Shown: in pieces, positions 10,967 to 21,037 of the stretch
Position numbering within the stretch: position 1 is the first letter of the stretch
Layout of the letters: the number at the start of each line of letters is the position of its first letter
Assembly (NCBI RefSeq): GCF_030020805.1
Contig: NZ_CP125098.1
Span: 2,937,501-3,001,500, forward strand
Source of the DNA: Paenibacillus sp. RC67
GTDB taxonomy: Bacteria > Bacillota > Bacilli > Paenibacillales > NBRC-103111
DNA length: 64,000 nt
Direction: 5' to 3'
Translations under genes and position numbers: made by a program
Notes under the pieces: generated by a model
What the model was told of the DNA's origin: nothing
Seen by the model: only the letters and a program-made list of their open reading frames with translations
Databases searched by the model: none

Positions 10967-12355
10967 ATGAAATATAGAGTGGAACGAGATACGATGGGAG
11001 AAATACAAGTCCCAATCGATAAGCTATGGGGAGCTCAAACTCAAAGAAGCAGCGAGAATTTCAAGATTGGGTCGGAGAGAATGCCTCTAAAGGTAATACA
11101 AGCTTTTGCTATTTTGAAGAAATCGGCAGCGCGTGTGAATCTTCAATTAGGCAAGCTGGAAAAGGAAAAAGCGGATGCGATTGCAGCAGCGGCAGATGAA
11201 ATATTAGCTGGTAAATGGGATGATCACTTCCCGCTTGTCGTGTGGCAAACGGGGAGTGGTACACAATCCAATATGAATGTAAATGAGGTCATCGCTCATC
11301 GTGCCAATCAATTACTAGAAGCTGCAGGTAATGTGAAACAAGTGCATCCAAACGATGACGTGAATAAATCGCAAAGCTCCAACGATACATTCCCCACCGC
11401 ATTACATATAGCCGGAGTCTTAGCTGTAGAGGATCAATTGCTTCCTGCGCTTGGTAAGCTAAAGGACACGTTTCAAAGCAAAATGGAAGCATTCGCCGAT
11501 ATTATTAAAATTGGCCGTACCCATTTGCAGGATGCAACTCCATTGACATTAGGACAAGAGGTTAGCGGTTGGTGGGCCATGCTTGACAACACAGAAAGGA
11601 TGCTGAAGGATAGCGTCCAGACAATGAAAGAGCTGGCGATTGGTGGAACTGCCGTCGGCACTGGGTTAAACGCACATCCACAGTTCGGTGCGATGGTTGC
11701 TGAGGAAATAAGCAGGGAAACAGGTAAAACATTTATCTCAGCGGTGAATAAGTTCCATGCGCTAACGAGCCATGATCAGGTAGTGTTCGTTCATGGAGCC
11801 ATGAAGGCATTGGCGGCAGACTTAATGAAAATAGCCAATGATGTGCGTTGGTTGGCGAGTGGACCTCGCTGCGGAATCGGTGAAATCATCATTCCTGAGA
11901 ATGAGCCCGGCAGCTCCATTATGCCAGGTAAGGTGAATCCAACCCAAAGTGAAGCCATGACCATGGTAGTTTGCCAGGTGATGGGTAACGATGCGGTCAT
12001 CGGATTCGCTGCAAGCCAAGGGAATTTCGAGCTGAATGTGTTCAAGCCAGTGATTATTCATAATTTTCTGCAATCCGCACAGCTGTTGGCGGATACGATG
12101 CTATCCTTCAATGATCATTGTGCTGTCGGTATTGAGCCAAACCGTGATGTGATCGAAAGGTATTTACGTGAATCTCTCATGCTTGTAACTGCTTTAAATC
12201 CGCATATTGGATATGAAAAGGCGGCTGTTATCGCGAAGAGCGCCCATCATGAGAACCTAACCTTGAAAGAGGCCGCGATCCGAAGCGGGTTTTTGACCGA
12301 GGAGCAGTTCGATGAATATGTTCGACCGGAACAAATGGTGTCACCTAAAGCCTGA
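10967..12355 (+). CDS. fumC: Fumarate hydratase class II
   Basis: This 462-residue homotetrameric, iron-free fumarase interconverts fumarate and L-malate in the TCA cycle. Diagnostic segments are [17 protein letters not shown], the [17 protein letters not shown] region with active-site residues, [10 protein letters not shown], and the superfamily signature [13 protein letters not shown], whose serine loop carries the catalytic base. The start is ATG, 10 bases after GGAGG; a GTG at 10955 lies inside the ribosome binding site. Length is normal for FumC. It follows the PTS operon by about 55 bases and ends at a clear terminator. Confidence 0.97.
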   Translation: MKYRVERDTMGEIQVPIDKLWGAQTQRSSENFKIGSERMPLKVIQAFAILKKSAARVNLQLGKLEKEKADAIAAAADEILAGKWDDHFPLVVWQTGSGTQSNMNVNEVIAHRANQLLEAAGNVKQVHPNDDVNKSQSSNDTFPTALHIAGVLAVEDQLLPALGKLKDTFQSKMEAFADIIKIGRTHLQDATPLTLGQEVSGWWAMLDNTERMLKDSVQTMKELAIGGTAVGTGLNAHPQFGAMVAEEISRETGKTFISAVNKFHALTSHDQVVFVHGAMKALAADLMKIANDVRWLASGPRCGIGEIIIPENEPGSSIMPGKVNPTQSEAMTMVVCQVMGNDAVIGFAASQGNFELNVFKPVIIHNFLQSAQLLADTMLSFNDHCAVGIEPNRDVIERYLRESLMLVTALNPHIGYEKAAVIAKSAHHENLTLKEAAIRSGFLTEEQFDEYVRPEQMVSPKA

Positions 12356-12367
12356 CGATTAAAATAA

Positions 12368-12412
12368 AACAAGCTCCAATCCGACGGTTGTTGGAATTGG
12401 GGCTTATTTATC
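12368..12412 (+). terminator. Terminator after fumC
   Basis: AAGCTCCAATCC pairs with GGAATTGGGGCTT (one G-U pair and a small bulge), followed by ATTTAT. It lies between fumC and the convergent AraC gene. Confidence 0.7.
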
Positions 12413-12434
12413 ATTGTATTGATGCATAATCTTC

Positions 12435-13256
12435 TTACTTGAATGATTTTCGGAATTCAAGAGGCGTCATGCCTTCATGGTGCTTAAATACGGAACAAAA
12501 GTAGCTTGCCGCTTGGAAGCCCACTTTCGCACCAATCTCAGCTACAGAGAGCTCGTCTTGCTCTAGCAGCAATTCTTTTGCCTTTTGCAGACGCAATCGA
12601 ATTAAGTACACAACCGGACTCATTTGTAAGGATTGCTTGAACAAGCGGCATAAATATTGGGGTGATACATGAATGATTGCTGCCAAATGGTCCAAGGAAA
12701 TGTCATGAGCCAAGTTATTTTCGATATGGGAAAGAACGGGCTGCAGTCTGCTATAAGTAGAGTTGTTTGATCGAAAATGTTCTTGATTCACGCTTCGACT
12801 TAACTCAATAAGAAAGCTATACAGCTTCCCAGAGGAAATGATACCGCTTTCAGGATGGTTCGATAAGGCCGAAACGTAAATTTCATTAATAAGCCGATCA
12901 AGCATTTGTAGGTTAAGCTGACTGAATAGTTGTGATTTTTTGAGCTCGGTATACTGGAGAAAACTCTCGACTGCATCCCCTGAGAAGGCTACCCAATGGG
13001 TTTCCCACGGTTCCTCCAATGCGGAATATGCATAGGAGCTTTGAGGATAGAGCAGCAGACCCGAGTTTTCCGTTAAAGTGTGCTCAGCACCATCCAAAAG
13101 AAGTTTTCCGGTTCCTTGTATCGTGTGGAGCCACACATAGTGAGGATAGCCTCTGAGCCGTCTAACTGGATGTTGATTTTCCATTCCGCCAACGGAATAT
13201 ACGTAAAAGGGGAGCTGAGTCTCGGAGGTTATAATAGGAAGCACGGTTTTTTTCAC
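12435..13256 (-). CDS. AraC-family transcriptional regulator
   Basis: This 273-residue regulator has an N-terminal cupin-like sugar-sensing half (about 1-150) and a C-terminal double helix-turn-helix. HTH1 is DHLAAIIHVSPQYLCRLFKQ; HTH2 is VAEIGAKVGFQAASYFCSVF, followed by the conserved MTPLEFRKSF tail. It is transcribed divergently from the GH95 fucosidase, so it probably controls that gene and the esterase behind it. A ligand, possibly a fucoside or pectic sugar, is inferred only from context. The first three Lys-Lys-Thr codons follow an ATG preceded by TGGAGGAC. Confidence 0.88.
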   Translation of the reverse strand: MKKTVLPIITSETQLPFYVYSVGGMENQHPVRRLRGYPHYVWLHTIQGTGKLLLDGAEHTLTENSGLLLYPQSSYAYSALEEPWETHWVAFSGDAVESFLQYTELKKSQLFSQLNLQMLDRLINEIYVSALSNHPESGIISSGKLYSFLIELSRSVNQEHFRSNNSTYSRLQPVLSHIENNLAHDISLDHLAAIIHVSPQYLCRLFKQSLQMSPVVYLIRLRLQKAKELLLEQDELSVAEIGAKVGFQAASYFCSVFKHHEGMTPLEFRKSFK

Positions 13257-13438
13257 ATTTGTCCTCCATTAGATTCAGATGTTTATATTAGTTCAAAATT
13301 AAAGATTGTTATATCCATTATAAAACCTTAATCTATAAAAGAAAAGTGAGATTAAACCGGTGTCTTGTTATGAAGGAGAGTCGTAATCGTCAAAGTTTTC
13401 TTAATAATTGAATTCCATTATTGGAGAGGATGGAGCAA

Positions 13439-15805
13439 ATGACGAGCACTAATAAGCCTCTTATATTATGGTATGACAAGCCAGCAGCACATTGGGAGGA
13501 AGCTCTTCCTATCGGAAACGGCAGGTTAGGCGGGATGGTATTTGGAGGACTGGAGCGGGAGATCATTCAGCTGAATGAGGATACGATCTGGTCAGGTACA
13601 CCGGATTGCAGGTATCAGAATAGGCCGTTTCCAAGCTTAAAGGAGGCTAGGAGCCTCATTGCTTCTGAGAAATACAACGATGCTCAGACGATTCTGAGTC
13701 AAGAGGTTTTGGGTGAGTATACGCAGTCCTATCTACCGATGGCTGATTTGGTGATTGCCATTGATGGTGTCCGTAATACGAGTCAATATAGACGGCAGCT
13801 TGATCTTAGGAATGCAACGGCAAGCGTTGAATATGTACAAGACCATATTTCCTGTACGCGAGAGATATTCGCTAGTGCGGTAGATCAGGTCATCGCGATA
13901 AGACTTATTATTCCTAGTGATGGAATGAAGCTAACCGCTTGTTTGACTAGTTTGCTGCAATTCAGAATCGAAAGATTCGCAGACAATCATATCGTGTTAA
14001 AAGGGAAATGTCCGAGCCATGTGGAGCCCAATTATCGGCGTCATATCGAACCCCCCATTATTTATGATGATCGGGCGAGTATCGAGTTCGAGGCTCATTT
14101 ACAGGTTCATTCGAATCAAGGTATTGTAAAGGTTAATGACCAACTAGAGCTGGAAATACAGGATGCGCATGAGGTTACTATATTTTTGGCAGCAGCTACA
14201 ACGTTTCCGGATGTCGCAAATGAGAATCGATATGATCAAATGAGAGACAAATGTATGGAACGACTGAGTCAGGCTCGTTCTATCGGTTATGAGAAGCTGA
14301 GAGCCAGACATGTCGCCGGTCATCAGAAGCTAATGCATCGTGTGGAAATGGATCTGGGAGCATCAGATAATGAGTTACTCCCTACGGACGTGCGGTTGGA
14401 TTTGTTTCGAAATGGGAGCGAGGACCCTCAGTTGGCCACTTTGTTATTCCAATATGGAAGATACTTGCTTATCTCCAGTTCAAGACAAGGTACTCAGCCT
14501 GCTAATCTTCAAGGGATTTGGAATGATAAGGTTCGACCGCCTTGGAGTTCGAACTATACAACAAATATCAATACGCAAATGAACTATTGGCCGGCTGAAT
14601 TAAGTAATTTGAGCGAATGCCACGAACCGCTTTTAACGATGATTCATGAACTTGCAGAAACCGGTGAGCAAACGGCGTCGATCAGCTTCAATTGCAGAGG
14701 CTGGACCGCCAATCATAATGTGGATCTTTGGAGATCATCAAATCCGGTAGGTAAAGACGGAGGAGATCCGAAATGGGCATTTTGGCCCATGGGTGGGGCT
14801 TGGTTGAGCGGTCACTTATGGGAGCATTTTGCTTTTACCCAGGACAAAGATTACTTGCGTGATCATGCCTATCCGCTGATGAAAAAAGCAGCTTTATTCT
14901 GCCTAGATTGGCTGGTTGAGGACGAATCGGGCTATCTGGTTACAAGTCCATCCACTTCTCCGGAGAATATGTTTATTACCTCTGACGGTCAACGCGCTTC
15001 AGTCAGTAAGGCAGCTACAATGGATATGTCCATCATTTGGGACTTGTTTACAAATTGTATGGAAGCTTCGGAGAAACTGGAGTGGGATGCTGAGTTTGCA
15101 GAAGAGCTGTACAGCGCTCGTAGTAGATTGTATCCTCTGCACATCGGGAAGCATGGACAGCTGCAGGAATGGTTTCATGATTTTGAAGAGGTGGAGCCTG
15201 GGCATCGGCATATTTCCCATTTATTTGGTTTTTACCCAGGAAGACAAATTGTTCTTCATCAGCATCCAGAGTTAACAGAGGCGGTTCGCAAATCACTGCG
15301 ACGGAGACTTGAGAATGGCGGAGGACATACCGGCTGGAGCTGCGCTTGGATTATTAATGTATTCGCTCGATTGGAGGATGCAGAGTCTGCCTATCAGTAT
15401 GTAAGGACATTGTTAACGCATTCGACTTATCCGAATTTGTTCGACGCGCATCCTCCATTCCAAATAGATGGAAATTTCGGCGGAACGGCCGGAATCGCAG
15501 AGATGCTGCTGCAAAGCCATGCCAAGGAGCTGAGCTTGCTTCCGGCGCTGCCTCAGCAATGGAGTCAAGGCTCGGTTCAAGGACTACGCGGACGCGGTGG
15601 CTACGAAGTTGATTTAAGCTGGAGTAACAGCGAACTGAATGATGCAGTTATCCGTTCGTTTGTTAGAGGTGTCTGTACCCTAAGATGCAAAAAACAAATT
15701 TGTGAGATTGAATCGGATGGAGTATCAATCGATTATGTGAAGCTGGACGAGAGCCAGTTTTATTTTGAAGCTGATGCGGGTCGAACATACCACTTAACCT
15801 TTTGA
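13439..15805 (+). CDS. Glycoside hydrolase family 95 (alpha-L-fucosidase-like)
   Basis: This 788-residue inverting glycosidase would release terminal alpha-1,2-L-fucose, or L-galactose in some members. Family landmarks: [14 protein letters not shown] near the N-terminus, [13 protein letters not shown] near residue 375 (the Asn pair that activates water), SPSTSPEN near 503-509 (likely general-acid Glu) and [16 protein letters not shown] near 674 (Asp). There is no signal peptide, so it is probably cytoplasmic and acts on imported oligosaccharides. GGAGAGG sits 9 bases before the ATG chosen; in-frame TTG at 13421 and ATG at 13430 overlap that site. It is followed by an acetylesterase and divergent from an AraC gene, suggesting a pectin or xyloglucan side-chain locus. 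Confidence 0.9.
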   Translation: MTSTNKPLILWYDKPAAHWEEALPIGNGRLGGMVFGGLEREIIQLNEDTIWSGTPDCRYQNRPFPSLKEARSLIASEKYNDAQTILSQEVLGEYTQSYLPMADLVIAIDGVRNTSQYRRQLDLRNATASVEYVQDHISCTREIFASAVDQVIAIRLIIPSDGMKLTACLTSLLQFRIERFADNHIVLKGKCPSHVEPNYRRHIEPPIIYDDRASIEFEAHLQVHSNQGIVKVNDQLELEIQDAHEVTIFLAAATTFPDVANENRYDQMRDKCMERLSQARSIGYEKLRARHVAGHQKLMHRVEMDLGASDNELLPTDVRLDLFRNGSEDPQLATLLFQYGRYLLISSSRQGTQPANLQGIWNDKVRPPWSSNYTTNINTQMNYWPAELSNLSECHEPLLTMIHELAETGEQTASISFNCRGWTANHNVDLWRSSNPVGKDGGDPKWAFWPMGGAWLSGHLWEHFAFTQDKDYLRDHAYPLMKKAALFCLDWLVEDESGYLVTSPSTSPENMFITSDGQRASVSKAATMDMSIIWDLFTNCMEASEKLEWDAEFAEELYSARSRLYPLHIGKHGQLQEWFHDFEEVEPGHRHISHLFGFYPGRQIVLHQHPELTEAVRKSLRRRLENGGGHTGWSCAWIINVFARLEDAESAYQYVRTLLTHSTYPNLFDAHPPFQIDGNFGGTAGIAEMLLQSHAKELSLLPALPQQWSQGSVQGLRGRGGYEVDLSWSNSELNDAVIRSFVRGVCTLRCKKQICEIESDGVSIDYVKLDESQFYFEADAGRTYHLTF

Positions 15806-15862
15806 TCGGAAAAGAGACGTTAGATTAATTCATGCTTTGAAGCCTTGGGAGGAAGAAGCAAG

Positions 15863-16528
15863 ATGACAGCAAATAGCGAGAAAAACAATATAACCATTTA
15901 TTTAGCCGGTGATTCTACTGTTCAAACTTACAGTGAAAGCTCAGCTCCTCAAGCAGGCTGGGGGCAATACATAGCGGATTACTTTAACGAGGATGTTCGT
16001 TTCATTAATAAAGCGATTGGCGGAAGAAGCTCCAAATCGTTCGTGGTGGAGGGACGGTTAACCGCTATTTTAGAGGAAATACAGCCTAATGATTATTTGT
16101 TTATCCAAATGGGGCATAACGACGCTACGGTTAGCAAGCCAGAAAGGTATACCGAGCCTTATTCAGAGTACAAGCAATATTTGAAAATGTATATTGATGG
16201 AGCTCGTGATCGCCAAGCGATTCCTCTACTGATTACTCCGGTTGGCAGATTGCATTATGAGGAAGGACAGTTCTTGAATGATTTTCAAGATTATTGTACC
16301 GCTATGGAACAAGTAGCAGAGGAAGAACACGTACCTCTTCTTGATCTAATGACCATGAGTTTGAAACATTTTACTACCATCGGCTATGAAAGCGCCAGAG
16401 AGCTATTTATGATATCTCATAACGGCACTGATTGTACCCATTTTATCGATAAGGGAGCACGAGTGATTGCTAAGCTGGTTGCAGATGGAATTAAGGAAAT
16501 GAATATGAAGCTGTCGAGTTACGTCTAA
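15863..16528 (+). CDS. SGNH-type esterase, rhamnogalacturonan acetylesterase-like
   Basis: This 221-residue serine esterase has the four SGNH blocks: GDST (Ser18), GGRSSKSF (Gly), GHND (Asn86) and DCTHF near the C-terminus (Asp190 and His193). The GDSTVQTY opening is characteristic of rhamnogalacturonan acetylesterases, which deacetylate pectin RG-I fragments. There is no signal peptide, which fits an intracellular enzyme working on imported oligomers together with the GH95 enzyme 57 bases upstream. The ribosome binding site GGGAGGA precedes the ATG by 9 bases; an in-frame TTG at 15845 overlaps it and was rejected. Confidence 0.88.
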   Translation: MTANSEKNNITIYLAGDSTVQTYSESSAPQAGWGQYIADYFNEDVRFINKAIGGRSSKSFVVEGRLTAILEEIQPNDYLFIQMGHNDATVSKPERYTEPYSEYKQYLKMYIDGARDRQAIPLLITPVGRLHYEEGQFLNDFQDYCTAMEQVAEEEHVPLLDLMTMSLKHFTTIGYESARELFMISHNGTDCTHFIDKGARVIAKLVADGIKEMNMKLSSYV

Positions 16529-16606
16529 TGAAAGCGGAGCTTTCTCCAACCTGCGTTTTTCTGGTAAAATAAGAGGCAAATAATGTAAGGACAAGGAGTA
16601 CTCTTG

Positions 16607-17239
16607 ATGAAGCAGGATGTGGAGACATTTGATATTTTTGATAAGGATATGCATCACATGGGGACGGCAACGCGTCGAGAAGTACATGGGCAAGGGTTGT
16701 GGCACCAGACGTTTCAATGCTGGATTTTTTTCAAGCAGGCAGAGGACATATTTGTTTTATTTCAGATGAGACATCCGGATAAGGATACGTTTCCGAGTCT
16801 TCTGGATATTTCGTGTGCTGGGCATTTGCTTGCAGGTGAGACGGTTGAGGATGGCGTACGTGAGCTGGAGGAAGAGCTTGGTGTGCATACAGCGTTTGAC
16901 AGACTGTTTCCTTGCGGAATTTACCAAGAGGAGCAGTTTCTTGACGAAGGCAAGATCGACAGGGAATTTTGTCATGTGTTTGTGCTGAAAGACGATAGAC
17001 CGCTGCTTAGGTATCAGCTTCAAGAGGATGAAGTTACAGGGCTGTACCGGATTGCTCTAACGGACGTTAGGCGACTAGCTCAAGGTCAAATAATGTCACC
17101 GATACAAGCTGTTGGGGTTGAACCAGATTCTAACGGTGAACTTAGGCCCATCGAACGGACGTTTGAAGCTTGTGACTTTGTACCGCACTCGTCAGCCTAT
17201 TTTGAACTGGTTTTGAACGCGATTGAGAAAGCCGGATAA
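16607..17239 (+). CDS. Nudix hydrolase, Idi-like subgroup
   Basis: This 210-residue protein has a Nudix fold. The box region is GHLLAGETVEDGVRELEEEL, close to the isopentenyl-diphosphate isomerase-like branch, where Bacillales members are uncharacterised hydrolases. Substrate is unknown. The N-terminal DIFDKDMHHMGTATRREVH and LWHQTFQCWI segments are typical of this branch. The ATG chosen follows AAGGAGTACTCTTG; a TTG one codon earlier is less likely. It is a single gene between the esterase and a strong terminator. Confidence 0.87.
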   Translation: MKQDVETFDIFDKDMHHMGTATRREVHGQGLWHQTFQCWIFFKQAEDIFVLFQMRHPDKDTFPSLLDISCAGHLLAGETVEDGVRELEEELGVHTAFDRLFPCGIYQEEQFLDEGKIDREFCHVFVLKDDRPLLRYQLQEDEVTGLYRIALTDVRRLAQGQIMSPIQAVGVEPDSNGELRPIERTFEACDFVPHSSAYFELVLNAIEKAG

Positions 17240-17249
17240 AAAATAGTAA

Positions 17250-17300
17250 AAAAGCTTTGAGCTGATAAGGAATCGTTCCTTTGACAGTTCAAAGCTTTTC
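17250..17300. terminator. Bidirectional terminator
   Basis: AAAAGCTTTGAGCTG pairs with CAGTTCAAAGCTTTT around an inner AAGGAA/TTCCTT hairpin, with A and T runs on both sides. It serves the Nudix gene and the convergent DUF2533 gene. Confidence 0.88.
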
Positions 17301-17325
17301 TTATGTTTAGTTGGACGCAGCAGCC

Positions 17326-17586
17326 TTATTGTGCAGAACGTTTGACACAGTCCCTGACCATATCCTCCGTTACATAAGGCCGAGTAGGGGAGATTCCATG
17401 CTTGGCATGCTCATTAATTCTGGCGGTGCATGCATTGATCTCTGCGATAGAGAACGGTTGTCCTGCAGCACAAAGAGTTAGAGCCTGTTCAATAGCAGCT
17501 TCACGCTGCTCGTCTAAAACTTGGAATTGCTCCAAATGGGAATGCATTTTACGGGTATGTGCGGTTATCGCTTCGTGAACGCTCAT
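17326..17586 (-). CDS. DUF2533 family protein (YpbS-like)
   Basis: This 86-residue helical, soluble protein opens with MSVHEAITAHTRKMHSHLE and ends with PTRPYVTEDMVRDCVKR. That pattern (VH..I..H....H, then IN..A..GI.PTR..VT.DMV) is what I recall for the Bacillales YpbS family, DUF2533. No function is known. It stands alone, with AGGAGC upstream of the ATG, and converges on the Nudix gene across a shared terminator. Confidence 0.72.
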   Translation of the reverse strand: MSVHEAITAHTRKMHSHLEQFQVLDEQREAAIEQALTLCAAGQPFSIAEINACTARINEHAKHGISPTRPYVTEDMVRDCVKRSAQ

Positions 17587-17735
17587 GTTTAAAGCTCCTT
17601 TTATGACAGGGTTAGGTAATTGAAGTCCTCTGATGCTAGATATGATACTACGTTAGAGTGCCCACAGGCAAGAAAAAGCTAATTATGATTCAATGAGGAA
17701 CTACTTGTGAGTGGGAAGAATGGCAGCAGCAAGTG

Positions 17736-17927
17736 TCATTTGTCCTCACCAGAAGGCAATATAACTAATGCTATATCGCGCTCGAATCCTTCATCACTTA
17801 TTGGAATAGCGGTAAGTGAAGCATAATGGAGATTCTCCGCTAAAATACGGGGAACTACAGTTAAACCAGCTCCTGCAGCGACATAGCCGGGAAGGAAGGC
17901 ATTGAATCCAACCTCAGTTTTGATGGG
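17736..17927 (-). pseudogene. Remnant of a LysR-family regulator (C-terminal effector domain)
   Basis: About 60 residues in this frame look like the last third of a LysR substrate-binding domain: YVAAGAGLTVVPRILAENL, then TAIPISDEGFERDIALV. The helix-turn-helix and the rest of the effector domain are absent. The frame continues upstream to 18080, but that part has no LysR character and includes a long palindrome. I read it as a decayed gene truncated at its 5' side. The bases 17587-17735 hold nothing recognisable. Confidence 0.6.
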
Positions 17928-17975
17928 TAAAGTATGTCCCAGCCGTATCATCTTTGATGAGAGAGCCTTATATAA

Positions 17976-18015
17976 AACAGCAGGCTTTATAGAGTGATCT
18001 ATAGAGCCTGCTGTT
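17976..18015 (-). terminator. 17-bp palindrome, possible minus-strand terminator
   Basis: AACAGCAGGCTTTATAG pairs with CTATAGAGCCTGCTGTT around a six-base loop (one G-U). On the minus strand it is followed by TTTATATAA, so it could terminate transcription starting between here and rocD. It directly abuts the LysR remnant and may instead mark the break point that truncated it. Confidence 0.5.
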
Positions 18016-18251
18016 AGTGCTGCAGCTCCACAGTCTGCTAGACGCCTGTTCGAATTATATAAAACTGGGCATGTGCCCAACCCAACTGCATAGGCTAAAC
18101 ATAAGATAGGTATACAAACGCTGTCTATCTATTATTTTCTGAAAATTCAAAAATTTAAACAAGGTCTCAGTGCAAGCGAAGCTGGAATAACGGATTGCAG
18201 GCAAACGATAACGATCAAGTGAATCCGCGAAATGAGGTGGAAACTTGTCCT

Positions 18252-19445
18252 ATGAGAAGAACTCAGGAAATGATTCGGAAAACGGAGAAATTCGGAGCCC
18301 ATAATTATCATCCGCTGCCCCTCGTCATAGAGCAGGCCGAAGGCGTATGGGTTCGGGATGTGGCAGGCAAGCGGTATATGGATATGCTTAGTGGATACTC
18401 GGCTCTCAATCAAGGGCATCGGCACCCTAGAATCATTCAAGCCTTGAAGGATCAAGCAGATAAAGTGACGCTAACCTCTAGAGCGTTTCATAATGAGCGT
18501 ATGGGAGATTTATTGGAGCTGTTGGCGAGTATTACCGGAAAAGAAGCGTTTCTCCCTATGAATACTGGGGCTGAAGCAGTGGAAACTGCGATCAAGCTGG
18601 CGCGTAGATATGGATATAGTAGGAAGCAGATTCCTGAAGACGAGGCGGAAATTATCGTATGCGAGAACAACTTTCACGGCAGAACCGTTACGACGACTTC
18701 TTGCTCCAGCACGCCAGAGTATCGCAGGGGGTTCGGACCTTTTACACCTGGATTTATAGTTATTCCTTATGACGATATTGAAGCTTTGGAGCAAGCCATT
18801 AGCTCTAGGACGGCAGCATTCCTGGTGGAGCCGATTCAAGGAGAAGCGGGAATTATCATTCCCCATGACGGGTATTTGAAAGAGGCGGCTGCAATTTGTA
18901 GCAAGCACCAAATCCTGCTTATAACAGATGAAATTCAGTCGGGATTAGGGCGCTCAGGTCAGTGGTTCGCAGCGGACTGGGATTCTGTCGTTCCCGATGT
19001 GTATATACTGGGTAAAGCATTGGGAGGCGGCGTGCTCCCTGTATCGGGCATTGCCGCCAACCGCGAGCTTATGGACGTTTTTGACTCAGGTTCGCATGGT
19101 TCAACCTTTGGTGGAAACCCGCTTGCCTGCGCTGTTGCTATCGCATCGATTAAGGTTCTGATGGAGGAAGATTTGATTGCTCGCTCCCGTGAAATGGGAG
19201 AGTATTTTCTAGAGAGGCTCAAACAAGAGCTCCACTCTTCCATAGTCGTAGACATTCGAGGAAAAGGGCTGTTCATTGGCATTGAGTTATCGGTTGCGGC
19301 GCGCCCTTACTGCGAGCGGCTTATGAATTTGGGACTGCTGACCAAAGAAACGCATCATTTCACCCTCCGTCTAGCACCTCCGTTAATCATTTCCAAAGAG
19401 CAGATTGATTGGGCAATAGGCAAAATAAAAGCTGTATTAAATTGA
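18252..19445 (+). CDS. rocD: Ornithine aminotransferase
   Basis: This 397-residue PLP enzyme converts ornithine and 2-oxoglutarate to glutamate-5-semialdehyde and glutamate. Class III aminotransferase features: [51 protein letters not shown] and the PLP-binding Lys in [16 protein letters not shown]. Length is close to the 401 residues of B. subtilis RocD. The ATG follows GAGGTGG by 11 bases; upstream in-frame starts lack support. It heads the run rocD-rocA-proline dehydrogenase-rocF, with 23, 18 and 17 bases between genes. This is a catabolic rather than biosynthetic setting. Confidence 0.93.
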   Translation: MRRTQEMIRKTEKFGAHNYHPLPLVIEQAEGVWVRDVAGKRYMDMLSGYSALNQGHRHPRIIQALKDQADKVTLTSRAFHNERMGDLLELLASITGKEAFLPMNTGAEAVETAIKLARRYGYSRKQIPEDEAEIIVCENNFHGRTVTTTSCSSTPEYRRGFGPFTPGFIVIPYDDIEALEQAISSRTAAFLVEPIQGEAGIIIPHDGYLKEAAAICSKHQILLITDEIQSGLGRSGQWFAADWDSVVPDVYILGKALGGGVLPVSGIAANRELMDVFDSGSHGSTFGGNPLACAVAIASIKVLMEEDLIARSREMGEYFLERLKQELHSSIVVDIRGKGLFIGIELSVAARPYCERLMNLGLLTKETHHFTLRLAPPLIISKEQIDWAIGKIKAVLN

Positions 19446-19468
19446 GTTTATTAGGAAGGAAGAGGACT

Positions 19469-21019
19469 ATGGTTCCCTATCGTCCAGAGCCGTTAACGGA
19501 TTTTACCGATCCGGTAGAAAGTCGGAAACTATTGGAAGCATTGCAACAAGTGAAGCTGCAGCTTGGCCAAACGTACCCGATTCGTATTGGCGCAGCAGAG
19601 CTGTATTCAGAGAAGGTACTAGAGTCTATCAATCCATCCAATATAAGTGAAATGATCGGAAAAGTAGGCAGGGCTGACCGTGCATTAGCTGAAAAGGCTA
19701 TACAATGTGCCGCGAATTCGTTCAAAGCGTGGTCCCAGGTAACGGCTGAAGAGCGGGCGGACTATTTGTTCAAAGCAGCTGCGACACTACGCAGGCGCAA
19801 GCATGAATTTAATGCGTGGTTAATGCTTGAGGCAGGCAAAAGCAGGGCAGAGGCAGATGCCGATACTGCCGAAGCTATCGATTTCATGGAATATTATGCG
19901 CGTCAAATGATAGAACTAACAACCCGTGGCCGCAAAGAATTGGTGTCTATCGTACAGGAACGCAACGAGCTGTCCTATATACCCTTGGGTGTCGGGGTTA
20001 TTATTCCTCCATGGAATTTCCCGTTGGCCATTATGGCCGGCATGACGACGGCAGCTATCGTGTGTGGAAACACGGTTGTATTGAAGCCGTCTAGCCAAAC
20101 GCCTGTCATTGCGGCAAAATTCGTGGAGCTGCTGCTAGATTGCGGATTGCCGTCGGGCGTGGTTAACTTTGTCCCGGGGAGCGGGAGCGAAATAGGCGAT
20201 GGACTGGTCGAGCATCCTCTTACGAGGTTTGTTTCATTTACTGGCTCGCGAGAGGTCGGGGTTCATATTCAGGAGCTTACCGCCAAGGTGAACCCAAAAC
20301 AAATTTGGCTCAAACGGTTTATAGGTGAGCTGGGAGGCAAGGACTCCATTCTTGTTGATCGTGATGCTGACTTGGTTGCAGCCGCCAAAGCTATTGTTGT
20401 ATCAGCCTTCGGTTATTCTGGACAAAAATGCTCCGCATGCTCCCGAGCTATAGTGCATCAGGATGTATATGATGAAGTGTTGATCCGATGCATTGAATTA
20501 ACCAAAGCGCTAAAAGTTGGCGATGTGACGGATGCTTCAAATGATACGGGACCAGTGATAGATGCGGCCTCCTTTCAGAAGATCATGCAGTACATCGATA
20601 TTGCGAAGCAAGAAGGCAGAATCGTTGCCGGTGGTCATGCGCTGCAGCTGCCTGGATACTACATTGAGCCTACCATCGTTGCGGATGCTGCGCCGGATTC
20701 TCGCATTATGCAGGAGGAAATATTCGGCCCTGTCGTGGCATTTACCGCTTGTTCTGATTTTGATCATGGCTTGGATATTGCCAACAATACGGAATACGGT
20801 TTGACAGGTTCGGTCTATACACGTAATAGAGAACATATTGGCAAAGCCAAAGCTCAGTTCCATGTCGGGAATCTGTATATTAACCGGAAATGTACGGGGG
20901 CTGTGGTAGGTGTGCATCCTTTCGGGGGATTCAATATGTCGGGTACGGATTCAAAAGCGGGCGGACCTGACTATTTACTATTGTTCACCCAGTCAAAAGT
21001 AAGCTCTGAGCTTCTTTGA
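19469..21019 (+). CDS. rocA: 1-pyrroline-5-carboxylate dehydrogenase
   Basis: This 516-residue NAD-dependent aldehyde dehydrogenase oxidises glutamate semialdehyde (from P5C) to glutamate. Visible features: [30 protein letters not shown], the general-base Glu in [12 protein letters not shown], the catalytic Cys in [11 protein letters not shown] and EIFGPVVAF. Length matches RocA/PutC of Bacillales. The ATG follows GGAAGGAAGAGGACT. It is the shared final step for ornithine (from rocD) and proline (from the next gene). Confidence 0.95.
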   Translation: MVPYRPEPLTDFTDPVESRKLLEALQQVKLQLGQTYPIRIGAAELYSEKVLESINPSNISEMIGKVGRADRALAEKAIQCAANSFKAWSQVTAEERADYLFKAAATLRRRKHEFNAWLMLEAGKSRAEADADTAEAIDFMEYYARQMIELTTRGRKELVSIVQERNELSYIPLGVGVIIPPWNFPLAIMAGMTTAAIVCGNTVVLKPSSQTPVIAAKFVELLLDCGLPSGVVNFVPGSGSEIGDGLVEHPLTRFVSFTGSREVGVHIQELTAKVNPKQIWLKRFIGELGGKDSILVDRDADLVAAAKAIVVSAFGYSGQKCSACSRAIVHQDVYDEVLIRCIELTKALKVGDVTDASNDTGPVIDAASFQKIMQYIDIAKQEGRIVAGGHALQLPGYYIEPTIVADAAPDSRIMQEEIFGPVVAFTACSDFDHGLDIANNTEYGLTGSVYTRNREHIGKAKAQFHVGNLYINRKCTGAVVGVHPFGGFNMSGTDSKAGGPDYLLLFTQSKVSSELL

Positions 21020-21037
21020 AGAAGGAGGTCGGGTTAT

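Noticed and set aside
18181..18200. Sigma-54-like promoter upstream of rocD (TGGAATAACGGATTGCAG)
   Set aside because: The GG and GC elements are 11 bases apart instead of 10 and the -24 element lacks the C-A-C part, so it does not meet the consensus.
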